DNA of 64,000 nt from CAWIMX01 sp963837345 (GCA_963837345.1 CAWIMX010000001.1:2356001-2420000), one strand, 5' to 3'; numbered from the stretch's first letter, positions 18,341 to 27,753 are shown. Notes: generated from the sequence alone by a model not told the origin. Made by a program: numbers and translations.

Positions 18341-20466
18341 ATGAACAGACAGATCATTCGTTTGGTGGCGGCCTGCGGGCTGCTGGCCACCGCGGTGTGG
18401 GTCGCGCCGCAGCTGGCCGGGCAGTCGCGCTCGTCGATGCCGAGCACGGCCAACGGCGAGTGGCCGATGTACACGGCCGACCTGAGGGGCAGCAAGTATT
18501 CGCCGCTCGATCAGATCAACGCCAGCAACTTCGACAACCTGGAAGTGGCGTGGACCTTCAAGACCGACAATCTCGGCCCGCGGCCCGAGAACAAGCTCGA
18601 AGGCACGCCGATCATGGTGAACGGCACGCTCTACGCGACCGGCGGCACGAGCCGGTCGGTGGTGGCGCTGGATCCGGACGAACGGCCAGCTGAAGTGGGT
18701 CTATCACCTGGACGAGGGCGAGCGGGCCAGCCGGTGGGCGCCGCGCCAGCTGTCGGGCCGCGGCCTCTCGTACTGGACCGACGGCCGGGGCGACGAGCGC
18801 ATCCTGTACGTGACGATCGGGTACCGGCTGGTGGAACTGAACGCGAAGACCGGCCGGCCGGTGGAGGGGTTCGGCGATCACGGCATCGTCGACATGAAGG
18901 TCGGCGCGGTGATCGGGAACAACAAGCAGGTCGATCTCGAGAAAGGGGAGATCGGGCTGCACTCGACGCCGACGGTGGTCGGGCGACGTGGTGATCGTGG
19001 GCTCGTCGATGTTCGAGGGCCTGGGGTATCGCTACAGCACGAACGTGAAGGGCCTGGTCCGGGCGTGGGACGTGAAGACGGGCAAGGAACTGTGGCGGTT
19101 CAACACGATTCCGCGGCCGGGGGAGTTCGGCAACGAGACGTGGGAAGAGGGCTCGTGGGAGTACACGGGCAACGTGGGCGTGTGGACGCAGATCAGCGTG
19201 GACCCGGAAGCGGGGCTGGTGTATCTGCCGGTCGAGACGCCGACGATCGACGAGTACGGCGGCAACCGGCCGGGGAACAACCTGTTCGCCGAGAGCATCG
19301 TGGCGGTCGATCTGAAGACGGGGCAGCGGAAGTGGTACTTCCAGATGGTGCACCACGGGCTGTGGGACCACGACAACTCGTCGGCGTCGCTGCTGATCGA
19401 CGCGCGGATCAACGGGCAGCCGCGCAAGCTGCTGGCGCAGCCGAGCAAGCAGGGCTGGCTGTACGTGTTCGATCGCATCACGGGCGAGCCGATCTGGCCG
19501 ATGCCGGAGACGCCGGTGCCGCAGTCGGACATCCCGAACGAGAAGACGTCGCCGACGCAGCCGATTCCGAGCAATCCGCCGCCGTACGCGCGGACGTTCA
19601 TCAGCCGCGACGATCTGATCGACTTCACGCCGGCGCTGCGGCAGCAGGCGCTCGAGAACCTGAGCCACTTCCGCTGGGAGCAGTCGCCGTTCGTGCCGCC
19701 GACGGGCCCCAACTCGAAGTTCGAGGGCGCGATCAACATCGGCAACACCGGCGGCGGGACGAACTGGCCGGGAGCCGGCTTCGATCCCGAAACGGCCATC
19801 TTCTACTCGCAGGCCGCCAATTCGGGCGTGACCGTCGGCAACTTCGATCAGGAGGAGTTCGAGCAGATTCGCGTGGAGAACCAGACCACGCGCAAGCCGC
19901 GGTGGGAGGCCGAGCCGAACTACGGCCTGGCGCGCGGGCGGGCCACGGCGCCGCCGGCCGCCGGCGGCCGGGGTGGCGCAGGCGGCCGTGGCCGCGGTGC
20001 GGCACCGGCGGCGCCGACGGGCCGGGCGCTGCTCGGACAGGGCCTGCAGGGCCTGTCCATCGTCAAGCCTCCGTACGGCGTGCTGTCGGCGATCGACCTG
20101 AACAACGGCGGCAAGCTGCTGTTCCAGGTGCCGCACGGCGACACGCCCGATAGCGTCCGCAACAACCCGCTGCTGCAGGGGATGAATATCCCGAAGACCG
20201 GGCAGCCGGGCAGCGTCGGCGTGCTGATCACGAAGACGGTCGTCGTGGTGGGCGATCCGCAGGTCACCGCGCCGCCGGGACGGCCGCGGGGCGCGATGCT
20301 GCGGGCCTACAACAAGCAGACCGGTGAGCAGGTGGGCGCCGTGCTGATGCCGTCGCAGATCAGCGGGTCGCCGATGACCTACCGCGTGAACGGCAAGCAG
20401 TACATCGTCGTCGCCACGAGCGGCGGCAGCGATTCCGGGCAGTACACCGCCTACGCGCTGCCCTAG
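18341..20466 (+). pseudogene. PQQ-dependent dehydrogenase, tandem copy with two +1 frameshifts
   Basis: This is a near-identical tandem duplicate of the upstream gene, with the same SD (GGAGG), signal peptide and motifs. Two extra C residues break it, at about 18679 (GGATCCGGACGAACGG against GGATCCGGAGAACGG in copy 1) and about 18984 (GGTCGGGCGACG against GGTCGGGGACG). The frame moves 2, then 0, then 1. Removing both bases gives exactly 708 codons, 707 residues against 705 for copy 1. The two extra residues are in-frame additions near residue 27 and in the Gly/Arg-rich insert. No other stop or gap is present. So this is either a very recent pseudogene or an assembly/sequencing error in a repeat. 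Coding conservation after the breaks supports either. Confidence 0.85.
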
Positions 20467-20494
20467 ACGCTGGTCGCGTCAGGCGTTCCGATCG

Positions 20495-20524
20495 GGGGCG
20501 GGCCAGGCGGCCCGCCCCTCTTTT
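20495..20524 (+). terminator. intrinsic terminator after PQQ dehydrogenase 2
   Basis: A perfect 10-bp stem (GGGGCGGGCC / GGCCCGCCCC) with a 4-nt loop is followed by TCTTTT. It lies between the second copy and the convergent M2 peptidase. Its similarity to the terminator after copy 1 suggests the duplicated unit included the terminator. Confidence 0.85.
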
Positions 20525-20542
20525 GCACGGGCCGTCACCCGG

Positions 20543-22348
20543 CTACCACCCGACCGGCTGGCCTTTGAGCTGCTCGTCGAGCCAGGCGGACAGCGGCGCG
20601 AAGTAGTCGAGGATCGCCGAGGCATCCATCTGTCTTGAGCCGGTGAGCGCTTCGAGCGCATCGGGCCACGGGCGCGAGAGCCCCATCGAGAGCATCGTGT
20701 TCAGTTTCTTTCCCGCGTCCCGGCTTTCGTAGATGGAGCAGCGGTGAAGGGGCGTTGTGCAGCCTGCCGCCTCGGAGAGCGCGCGGTGGAACTGGAATTC
20801 GAGGATGTAGGCCAGGAAGTACCGCATGTAGGGCGTATTGTCGGGGATATGGTACTTGGCGCCTGGATCGAAGAAGTCCTCGCTTCGCGGCGACGGCGGC
20901 GCCACGCCCTGGTACTTCAGTTTCAGATCCCACCACGCCGAGTTGTAGTCGGCCGGCGTCACGGCGCCTGAGAACACCTGCCACCGCCACTCGTCCACGA
21001 GCAACCCGAACGGCAGGAACGCGATCTTGTCGAGCGCGCGCGTCAGGAGCAGCCCGATGTCGCGGGAGGCGTCGGGCGCCCGGTCGAGCAGCCCGATCGT
21101 CACCAGATACTCCGGTGTGACCGACAGGGCGATCGTGTCGCCGATCGCCTCGTGAAAGCCGTCGTTCGCGCTGTCGCGGAAGATCACCGGCTGGTCCTTG
21201 TAGGCGCGCTGGTAGAAGTTGTGTCCGAGCTCGTGATGGATGGTCGTGAAGTCCTCGGCGGTCGGGGTGATGCACATCTTGATGCGCACGTCGTCTTCGA
21301 GGTCGATGTCCCAGGCGCTCGCATGGCACACGACGTCGCGGTCGGCCGGTCGCGTGAAGAGCGATCGCTCCCAGAACGTCGGCGGAAGCGGGGCGAAGCC
21401 GAGCGACGTGTAGAAGCGTTCGCCGGTCTTCACCATGTCGAGCGGCGTCAGCCGGCGCGCTTTGAGGATCGAGGTGAGATCGTAGCCGGGGTTCGAGCTG
21501 GCAGGCCCGACCAGGTCGTAGACATTCGACCAGTCCTGCGCCCAGATGTTGCCCAGCAGCTGCGCGGGAATCGGACCGTCGGCCGGCACGATGTCGCCGT
21601 ATTTCTGGCGGAGCTTCAGACGGACGTAGGCGTGCAGCTTCAGATACAGCGGCCGCACCTGGTTCCAGAGGCGCTCCAGTTCGGTGGTGAACTCGTCGGG
21701 CGGCATGTCGTACTTCGCCCGCCACATGGCGCCCGTGTCGGCAAAGCCCAGCTCCCTGGCGCCCTCGTTCGACAGTTCCACGAACCGGGCGTAGTCGGGT
21801 TTCATGGGCGGCGAAATCGTGCGCCAGCCTTCCCAGACCTGACCGAGGCGTACAGGGTCGCGCGAGGTGGCCATGACGTCTGTGATCTGGTCGATGTTCA
21901 GACAGGTGTCGGGCCGGTCCGGGTCGGGGCACCACGTGCCCTTCCCGTAGGTGGCCTCGAGACGCGCCATGATCGTGGTCAGCTCCTCGGCCTCCGCCTC
22001 GTTGTCGGGCGTCGCCATGACGAGCGACAGCTTCAGCAGATTCAGCGCGCGGCGCACGTCGGGCGGGACCTCCACCTGGTCGAAACGCGTCGATTCCTTG
22101 GCGAAGCGTGCGATCGTGCTGCTGTACTCCTGCGTCTGCCGTGCGCCGATGGCTTCGGTGTCCGCCGTGATGAAGTTCTGGGCGACCCACCCGGCCTGGT
22201 TGTCGGCGACGCCCAGGCGCCGCATCTCCTCGTTCACCTGATCCACGAACCGGCGCGCCTCCTCCGCCGTGGGTGCGGGCGGGCCGCCGCAGGCCGCGCA
22301 GGCCACGAGCAGTCCGACCGCGCCGATCGACATCCGCGTGCTTCGCAT
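20543..22348 (-). CDS. M2-family (ACE-like) zinc metallopeptidase, lipoprotein
   Basis: A 601-residue protein with an N-terminal lipobox (GLLVACAACG), so probably membrane-anchored outside the cytoplasm. It is the peptidyl-dipeptidase M2 family. The zinc motif TIHHELGHNFYQRAY (HEXXH near residue 370) is followed by the downstream Glu in NDGFHEAIGD. Other hallmarks are WDLKLKYQG and PYMRYFLAYILEFQFH near the chloride/substrate pocket. Length matches bacterial single-domain ACE homologues. The ATG overlaps the upstream gene's stop by one base (TGATG), so the two form an operon. It should remove C-terminal dipeptides from peptides. Confidence 0.92.
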   Translation of the reverse strand: MRSTRMSIGAVGLLVACAACGGPPAPTAEEARRFVDQVNEEMRRLGVADNQAGWVAQNFITADTEAIGARQTQEYSSTIARFAKESTRFDQVEVPPDVRRALNLLKLSLVMATPDNEAEAEELTTIMARLEATYGKGTWCPDPDRPDTCLNIDQITDVMATSRDPVRLGQVWEGWRTISPPMKPDYARFVELSNEGARELGFADTGAMWRAKYDMPPDEFTTELERLWNQVRPLYLKLHAYVRLKLRQKYGDIVPADGPIPAQLLGNIWAQDWSNVYDLVGPASSNPGYDLTSILKARRLTPLDMVKTGERFYTSLGFAPLPPTFWERSLFTRPADRDVVCHASAWDIDLEDDVRIKMCITPTAEDFTTIHHELGHNFYQRAYKDQPVIFRDSANDGFHEAIGDTIALSVTPEYLVTIGLLDRAPDASRDIGLLLTRALDKIAFLPFGLLVDEWRWQVFSGAVTPADYNSAWWDLKLKYQGVAPPSPRSEDFFDPGAKYHIPDNTPYMRYFLAYILEFQFHRALSEAAGCTTPLHRCSIYESRDAGKKLNTMLSMGLSRPWPDALEALTGSRQMDASAILDYFAPLSAWLDEQLKGQPVGW

Positions 22349-23184
22349 CAGTGCTCCTCCTGCCGTGCCAGCGTCGCGCTCATCCGCTCGAGTGTGAACA
22401 CCAGAGCCTCCTTCGGCACTCCCGTGATGAATGGCTTGACGATCCAGCCCAGCCCGAACGGGACATCGCGCGAGAGCGAGATCGACTCGCACTGGACGTA
22501 CGTGCCCCCGTCGCGCTCCAGAAACCGCCAGTACGTGTTGAGGCGCCAGACGAAGCCGCTGTCGTGCCCCGGCTCGAGCTCGTGCTCGTGAGGTCCGCCG
22601 GGGTCTTCCACTTCCGCGATCCGCGTGCTCCGGATGGCGCTGGCGGCGCGATCGTCGCCGAGCGACGTGAACTCCGCGTCGTTCTCCGTGTTCACCGTGG
22701 CGGCGATCACCTTCTTCATATAGAAGCGCAGATACACGCGGAAATGGTTGCCGTCGCGGCTGAGCGTGCGCGACGCCGCGATCGCCGGCGCGAAGATCTG
22801 CGCGTGACGGTCGTAGTCCTGCATCAGGGCCACGGCGGCGTCCAGCCCGGCGCCTGGGACGAACACCGTGCCGACCCAATGGTGAATCAACCCATCGTCG
22901 ATCGGGACGCGCGTGCCGGCGTCGAGCGTCTGAAGACGCTCCACGAGCACCTCGCCGCGTCGCAGGGTGTCGAGGGCCCTGGCGTGCGCGGGACCGTCGC
23001 CCAGCGTGTCGATCCTGAGAAAGCGTGAGGGGTCGCCCACCTCGAGGGCCATCCGGCGCTCCGTGAGATCGACGTAGTGCGTAAACGCCGCGAGGGTGGC
23101 GGGCTTGAGATCGGCAGCCGCAACTGGCGCCGCCGCCCACACGAGGAGCGCGCCGAGCATGGCGGCCGGCGGCCTGCGAGCCAT
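22348..23184 (-). CDS. secreted protein of unknown function
   Basis: A 278-residue protein with a clear signal peptide (MLGALLVWAAAPVAAA) and no family I can name with confidence. The second half (NHFRVYLRFYMKKVIAATVN, then TRIAEVEDPG, then FVWRLNTYWRFLERDGGTYVQCESISLSR) has the alternating pattern of a START/SRPBCC-type ligand-binding sheet; this is inference. It is the first gene of a two-gene operon with the M2 peptidase, joined by a one-base overlap, so a role in periplasmic peptide or lipid handling is plausible but unproven. Confidence 0.7.
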   Translation of the reverse strand: MARRPPAAMLGALLVWAAAPVAAADLKPATLAAFTHYVDLTERRMALEVGDPSRFLRIDTLGDGPAHARALDTLRRGEVLVERLQTLDAGTRVPIDDGLIHHWVGTVFVPGAGLDAAVALMQDYDRHAQIFAPAIAASRTLSRDGNHFRVYLRFYMKKVIAATVNTENDAEFTSLGDDRAASAIRSTRIAEVEDPGGPHEHELEPGHDSGFVWRLNTYWRFLERDGGTYVQCESISLSRDVPFGLGWIVKPFITGVPKEALVFTLERMSATLARQEEH

Positions 23185-23240
23185 CTGCCGAATCTACCAC
23201 AGGGCGCCCGGCCTGCCGGCGTGGGTAGAATGCATGCGAC

Positions 23241-24065
23241 GTGCGACACGGACCGATCGTGCTCGAGCTGAGCGACGCGGTGGTGGTGAAGAACGGCGCC
23301 CGCGCCCTGGATGGACTCACGCTCGCCATTCGTGCCGGCGAGCACACGGCCATTCTCGGCCCCAACGGATCGGGAAAGACCACGCTCGTCAATCTCCTGA
23401 CCCATCAGGATCGCGCCCTGGCGCGGCCAACGGGCGATCCACCGGTGCGCGTGCTGGGGAGCGGGCGCTGGGACGTCTTCGATCTGCGCTCGCGTCTGGG
23501 CGTGGTGTCGGCCGACCTGCATCAGCGGTTCGTCGCCGGAAACAGCAACGGGCGGATTCGCGGCCTCGACGCCGTGGTCTCCGGTTTCTTCGCCAGCCAG
23601 GGCGTCCAGGCGCACGTGCGCGTCACCTCCGAGATGCGCCGCGCCGCCGCACGGGTGCTCGAGCGCGTCGGCGCCGCGCACCTCGCCGATCGGACGATGG
23701 ACGAGATGTCCACGGGGGAGGCGCGCCGCGTGCTGATCGCGCGCGCGCTCGTCGCCGAGCCCGTCGTGCTGGTGCTCGACGAGCCGACGGCCGGCCTCGA
23801 CGTGGTCGCGCGGCACCGGTTTCTGCGGGATGTGGACGCGCTGGCTGCGGGGGGCGCGACGCTCGTGCTCGTCACCCATCACGTCGAGGAGATCGTGCCG
23901 GCGATCCAGCGCGTCGTCCTGCTCGCCGGGGGCCGTGTCGCCGCCGACGGCCCCAAGCCGGCGATGCTCGCGTCAGCCCCGCTCAGCGCGGCCTTCGGCG
24001 CGCCGATTGCCGTTCAGGAGCGGGACGGACACTACGCCATGTTCGTCCAGTTCCAGGAGTTCTGA
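23241..24065 (+). CDS. ABC transporter ATP-binding protein
   Basis: A 274-residue single ATPase domain. Walker A is GPNGSGKT (residues about 40-47). The signature loop is a variant, MSTGEARR, near 156. Walker B is VLVLDEP near 176, and the H-loop His is in LVTHHVEE. The organisation resembles ModF/YlmA-like ATPases, where STGE replaces SGGQ. No permease or binding-protein gene is adjacent, so partner and substrate are unknown. Start is GTG. It ends directly against the convergent DUF423 gene with no spacer. Confidence 0.88.
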   Translation: MRHGPIVLELSDAVVVKNGARALDGLTLAIRAGEHTAILGPNGSGKTTLVNLLTHQDRALARPTGDPPVRVLGSGRWDVFDLRSRLGVVSADLHQRFVAGNSNGRIRGLDAVVSGFFASQGVQAHVRVTSEMRRAAARVLERVGAAHLADRTMDEMSTGEARRVLIARALVAEPVVLVLDEPTAGLDVVARHRFLRDVDALAAGGATLVLVTHHVEEIVPAIQRVVLLAGGRVAADGPKPAMLASAPLSAAFGAPIAVQERDGHYAMFVQFQEF

Positions 24066-24428
24066 TCAGATTGCCGCGATCGCGAGGCACGTCCACGCTG
24101 CGAGGAACGCGAGCCCGCCGAGGGGTGTGATCGCGCCGAGCAGGGTGACGCCGCTGAGCGCCAGGGCGTACAGGCTGCCCGAGAAGAGAACGATGCCCGC
24201 CGTGAACAGCCAGCCGGCCGCCGTGAGGAGCCGGCCCTCGATGCGCGGCATGAACGCCGCGGTCGCGAGAATGGCCAGCGCGTGATACATGTGATAGCGG
24301 ACGCCCGTTTCGAAGACGGCCAGCATGTCGGGCGAGAGCCGGCTTCGCAAGCCATGGGCGCCAAACGCCCCGAGGGCGACGCCGGTGGCGCCCGCAAGGG
24401 CGCCGACGAGCAGAAACGTTCGATCCAT
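24066..24428 (-). CDS. DUF423 small membrane protein
   Basis: About 120 residues with four hydrophobic helices. The opening MDRTFLLVGALAGATGVALG and then FGAHGL are hallmarks of the DUF423 (YgdD) family of inner-membrane proteins of unknown role. An ATG four codons upstream is also in frame, but the family usually starts at MDR. Its stop abuts the stop of the convergent ABC ATPase. Confidence 0.88.
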   Translation of the reverse strand: MDRTFLLVGALAGATGVALGAFGAHGLRSRLSPDMLAVFETGVRYHMYHALAILATAAFMPRIEGRLLTAAGWLFTAGIVLFSGSLYALALSGVTLLGAITPLGGLAFLAAWTCLAIAAI

Positions 24429-24500
24429 GGACGACCGCATGATAGCAGCGTTCGTCTGAAGAAGACCGGAATGCCAGCGCTCTTCGAGGGGAGGCGCACG

Positions 24501-24920
24501 ATGATCGCGAGACGCGAGCTACTGAGCGGCACGGCGTTGGGCGGATTGCTGGGGGCGGGCCGCGCCGCCGAGGCCGGCGACGGCGCGCCGCAGGACCGCA
24601 TGGACCTCAGCGGCGTGGTGAAGGCCCTTGAGGCGCTTCGAGCCACGCTCATCGACACCCGCACGTTTTCGGAGATCGCCGACGTGCGCGACCGGCAGAA
24701 GCAGTATCTGCGGCAGGCGGGCAAGCTGCCCGACTTCATCGAAGTGGGGGTGGACGTGTGGTTCGACGTCTACGACTGGCACGTCCGCAACCTGCAGCCG
24801 GCCACGATCGGCCGCGACGCCGTCGGCCGCTACACGATCGGGTTGATGGAGACCGTGCTCATCATGCGCCCCGACCTGCCGTCGGCGCGCTACATCGGCG
24901 TCCCGTACGACAACCGGTAA
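24501..24920 (+). CDS. small Tat-signal protein of unknown function
   Basis: A 139-residue protein. MIARRELLSGTALGGLLGAG looks like a twin-arginine signal. The mature part is helical and then tyrosine/tryptophan-rich (VDVWFDVYDWHVRNLQPATI). I do not recognise a named family; it resembles short acidobacterial Tat proteins of unknown role. A good SD (GAGGGGAGG) lies 7 nt before the ATG. It sits 35 bp before the DACNV gene on the same strand and may be cotranscribed with it. Confidence 0.65.
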   Translation: MIARRELLSGTALGGLLGAGRAAEAGDGAPQDRMDLSGVVKALEALRATLIDTRTFSEIADVRDRQKQYLRQAGKLPDFIEVGVDVWFDVYDWHVRNLQPATIGRDAVGRYTIGLMETVLIMRPDLPSARYIGVPYDNR

Positions 24921-24955
24921 GGGGCGGGCACGGGAGCAAGTAGAATGCCCTTCGG

Positions 24956-26101
24956 ATGACTGAAGCGTACCCGGCCGCGCGCACGGTGGCCCCGCGGATC
25001 CACGACCATTTTGCGCGGCACATCGCGACGGCGCGCGATCGGAACCCGCAGCCGGTGCCCTCGCTCCCCGATCCGCCGGCCGTCGAGGCGATCGAGTCGA
25101 TCATCAATGCGGCGTTCTGGGCCAGCCTCAGGCGCGAAGAGGGCTACGTCCCGAAGATCTCGCTGGCGCTGGTCGCGCCCGACGACTGTCCGACGCCGCT
25201 CGTCTTCGAGCGCCCGCTCCCGCTCGGCCCGGCGCCGCTCGCGCGCGTGGCCCCCGCGGTGGAGCGCGCCGGCATTCACCTGGGCGTCTGGCGGACCGGC
25301 GACGGGCTCGGCGTCTGGGGCACGACGCGGGCGATTCCCGGCTATGTCTTCGTGGCCGAGGTGGCGTCGCCGGGGCTGATCGTGATCAAGCATCAGCGCG
25401 GCGGCGGCGATTCGGGGAAGTTCGTCAATATCGCGGTGATCGAAGGCGATCAGATCAAGATGATCGACGAGAAGGCGTCGGCGCTCGGCGATTGTCCGTC
25501 GATCGTCACGTCCATGCTCGGCGCCGAAACGCCGGGCGCGTGGGGCGCGCCGGCGAACGTGCTGGTGCAGGTGGCCGTGTCGATGCGCGCACACGGCCGC
25601 GGCGGCATCCTCCTGATCGTGCCGCACGAGTCCGAGCAATGGCGCGAGTCGGTCGTTCGTCCGATGCCATACGCGGTGTCCCCCCCGTTTTCCGCGCTCG
25701 CGCAGCTGATGCAGGGACCGCCAGGCGATCACCCGCACCTGTGGTACGAGGCGGTGGAGCGGGCCGTCGAAAGCGTCGCCGGCCTGACGGCTGTCGACGG
25801 CGCCACGGTGATCACGGATCGCTACCAGTTGCTGGCCTTTGGCGTGAAGATCACCAGACGCGAGGGTGCGCCGCAGATCGAGCGGATCATGGCCACCGAG
25901 CCGGTCGAGGGCGGGATCGCGGCCCTGGTGCACCCGACGTTCTTCGGCGGCACGCGCCACCTCTCCGCCGCGCAGTTCGTGCACGATCAGCGCGACACGG
26001 TCGCCTTCGTGGCGTCTCAGGACGGCCGGTTCACCATTCTCGCGTGGTCGCCGTGCGAACAGATGGTGCACGCCCACCGTGTCGAATCGTTGCTTCTGTA
26101 G
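24956..26101 (+). CDS. DACNV sensor plus diadenylate-cyclase-like (DisA_N/DAC) protein
   Basis: A 381-residue protein with no signal or membrane segment. Residues about 1-200 fit the predicted DACNV sensor region. Residues about 210-381 align by motif with DAC domains: GRGGILLIV near 215, DGATVI near 281 (the DGA motif), and GGTRHLSAAQF near 331 in place of the catalytic GTRHR. DTVAFVASQDGRFTILAW follows, as in CdaA/DisA. It may synthesise c-di-AMP, but the third residue of the RHR motif is Leu, so activity is uncertain and a nucleotide-sensing role is an alternative. The 3' end runs straight into a repeat array. Confidence 0.75.
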   Translation: MTEAYPAARTVAPRIHDHFARHIATARDRNPQPVPSLPDPPAVEAIESIINAAFWASLRREEGYVPKISLALVAPDDCPTPLVFERPLPLGPAPLARVAPAVERAGIHLGVWRTGDGLGVWGTTRAIPGYVFVAEVASPGLIVIKHQRGGGDSGKFVNIAVIEGDQIKMIDEKASALGDCPSIVTSMLGAETPGAWGAPANVLVQVAVSMRAHGRGGILLIVPHESEQWRESVVRPMPYAVSPPFSALAQLMQGPPGDHPHLWYEAVERAVESVAGLTAVDGATVITDRYQLLAFGVKITRREGAPQIERIMATEPVEGGIAALVHPTFFGGTRHLSAAQFVHDQRDTVAFVASQDGRFTILAWSPCEQMVHAHRVESLLL

Positions 26102-26145
26102 TAGACCACCGAGACCGGATACATCACCGCTCAGAGGGGCAGACA

Positions 26146-27029
26146 ACCACGGAGACACTGAGACACCGAGATCACCGCACCCAGTGTCCCGGTGCCTCTG
26201 TGGTTTGATGTCGCTGGTATCCCTGTGGCGCGTGATCCCGCCGTGGCGGGGTGCGCGCCACGAAGCCACGGAGACTCAGGGATGAGCAACCACGGAGACA
26301 CGGAGACACCGAGATCACTGCTCCCAGTGTCCCGGTGCCTCTGTGGTTTGATGTCGCTGGTGTCCGTGTGGTGCGTGATCCCGCCGCGGTGGTGTGCGCG
26401 CCACGAAGCCACCGAGACTCAGGGATGAGCAACCACGGAGACACGGAGACACCGAGATCACTGCTCTCAGTGTCCCGGTGCCTCTCTGGTTTGATGTCGC
26501 TGGTGTCCCTGTGGTGCGTGATCCCGCCGTGGCGGGGTGCGCGCCACGAAGCCACGGAGACTCAGGGAGGAGCAACCACGGAGACACTGAGACACCGAGA
26601 TCACTGCTCCCAGTGTCTCGGTGCCTCTGTGGTTTGATGTCGCTGAAGCCACGCAGATTCAGGGAGGGGCAACCACGGAGACACGGAGACACCAAAGATC
26701 ACTGCTCTCAGTGTCCCGTTGCCTCTGTGGTTTGATGTCGCTGGTGTCCCTGTGGTGTGTGATCCCGCCGCGGTGGTGTGCGCGCCACGAAGCCACCGAG
26801 ACTCAGGGATGAGCAACCACGGAGACACGGAGACACCGAGATCACTGCTCTCAGTGTCCCGGTGCCTCTGTGGTTTGATGTCGCTGGTGTCCCTGTGGTG
26901 CGTGATCCCGCCGTGGCGGGGTGCGCGCCATGAAGCCACGGAGACTCAGGAGGAGCAACCACGGAGAGACGGAGACATCAAGATCACTGCTCCCAGTGTC
27001 CCGGTGCCTCCGTGGTTTGATGTCGCTGA
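26146..27029. repeat. tandem repeat array 1, 143-bp period, seven units
   Basis: Units begin ACCACGGAGACAC at about 26146, 26289, 26432, 26575, 26672, 26816 and 26958. Spacings are 143, 143, 143, 97, 144 and 142 bp; the 97-bp unit has an internal deletion of about 46 bp. Each unit carries an imperfect hairpin (ACCACGGAGACACGGAGACAC against GTGTCCCGGTGCCTCTGTGGT, about 18 of 21 paired), with CACTG/CAGTG arms at its tip in well-preserved copies. It also has CCCGCC...GGCGGG and the block GCCACGGAGACTCAGGG. Degenerate CTCTGTGG-rich sequence continues to 27110. Frames through it are open only because the repeat lacks stops. No gene is supported in this stretch. Confidence 0.92.
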
Positions 27030-27110
27030 CGTGAATTTCCGCCGTCTCTGTCTCAGAGCCTCTGTGGCTGTCCGTGTCTCAGTGGTCGTGTTCCCACAGC
27101 GTCCCCGTGG

Positions 27111-27560
27111 TTACGTGCCGGTATGCCCGAAGCCGCCAGCGCCGCGCGTACTCTCCGGCAGGTCCCCCACCTCGTCCCACTCGACGCGCACGACGGGCGC
27201 GACCACGAGCTGCGCGATCCGCATGCCGGGCGTGACGAGAAATGCCGCCGGTCCAAGGTTCACGACCAGGGCCTTCACCTCGCCCCGATAGTCGCTGTCG
27301 ATCGTGCCGGGGGCGTTGAGGATCGTCACGCCGTGACGGCTCGCCAGACCGGATCGTGGGCGGATCTGCCCTTCGTACCCCGTGGGAATGGCGATCGCGA
27401 AGCCGCACGGCACCGCGTGCCACGCGCCCGGCTCGATGGCGAGCGGTTGCTCCATGGCCGCCCCCAGGTCCATGCCGGCCGCGCCGGTCGAGAAATAGTC
27501 GGGGAGCGCGACCGTTCTCGCCGACGCCAGCCGTTTGATGGGGATTCGTAGAACGGTCAC
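27111..27560 (-). CDS. dut: dUTP diphosphatase
   Basis: A 149-residue trimeric dUTPase that hydrolyses dUTP to dUMP, keeping uracil out of DNA and feeding dTMP synthesis. All five family motifs are visible in order: AAGMDL, PRSGLA, GTIDSDYRGEV, RIAQLVV and RGAGGFGHTGT (usual form GGFGSTG). The GTG start is preceded by GAGG 4 nt away, and the length matches the family. Its 3' end abuts the degenerate tail of repeat array 1. It is divergent from gnd across about 190 bp with no evident gene. Confidence 0.93.
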   Translation of the reverse strand: MTVLRIPIKRLASARTVALPDYFSTGAAGMDLGAAMEQPLAIEPGAWHAVPCGFAIAIPTGYEGQIRPRSGLASRHGVTILNAPGTIDSDYRGEVKALVVNLGPAAFLVTPGMRIAQLVVAPVVRVEWDEVGDLPESTRGAGGFGHTGT

Positions 27561-27753
27561 GACGCCTCGGACGCCTGGGCTCCGGGGAGCGTGGACAAGA
27601 CGCGATCGGGGATGAGCTTCGTGGCCGCCGCTGGCCACCGGCCCGCGACAAGGCAGCCTGGCACGCGGGCTATTGTATCGCCCGCGGCGATCCCGTGCGG
27701 TCTCGGAGCCGTGGCGCAGAGGGTGTACTGTTGAAACAGAGGGAGCGCGCGGC

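Noticed and set aside
18679..18984. Programmed ribosomal frameshifting in PQQ dehydrogenase copy 2
   Set aside because: No slippery heptamer or obvious stimulatory structure at either site, and the intact copy lacks the extra bases, so mutation or sequence error is simpler.
26172..26962. Numerous ~100-residue frames with translations such as RGFVARTPPRRDH and PWLLIPES
   Set aside because: They run on both strands through a repeat that lacks stop codons, rotate frame because 143 is not a multiple of 3, and have no start signals.
26146..27029. Array 1 as a CRISPR array
   Set aside because: Units are about 143 bp with the whole unit repeated; there are no short identical repeats separated by unique 30-40 bp spacers, and no cas genes nearby.
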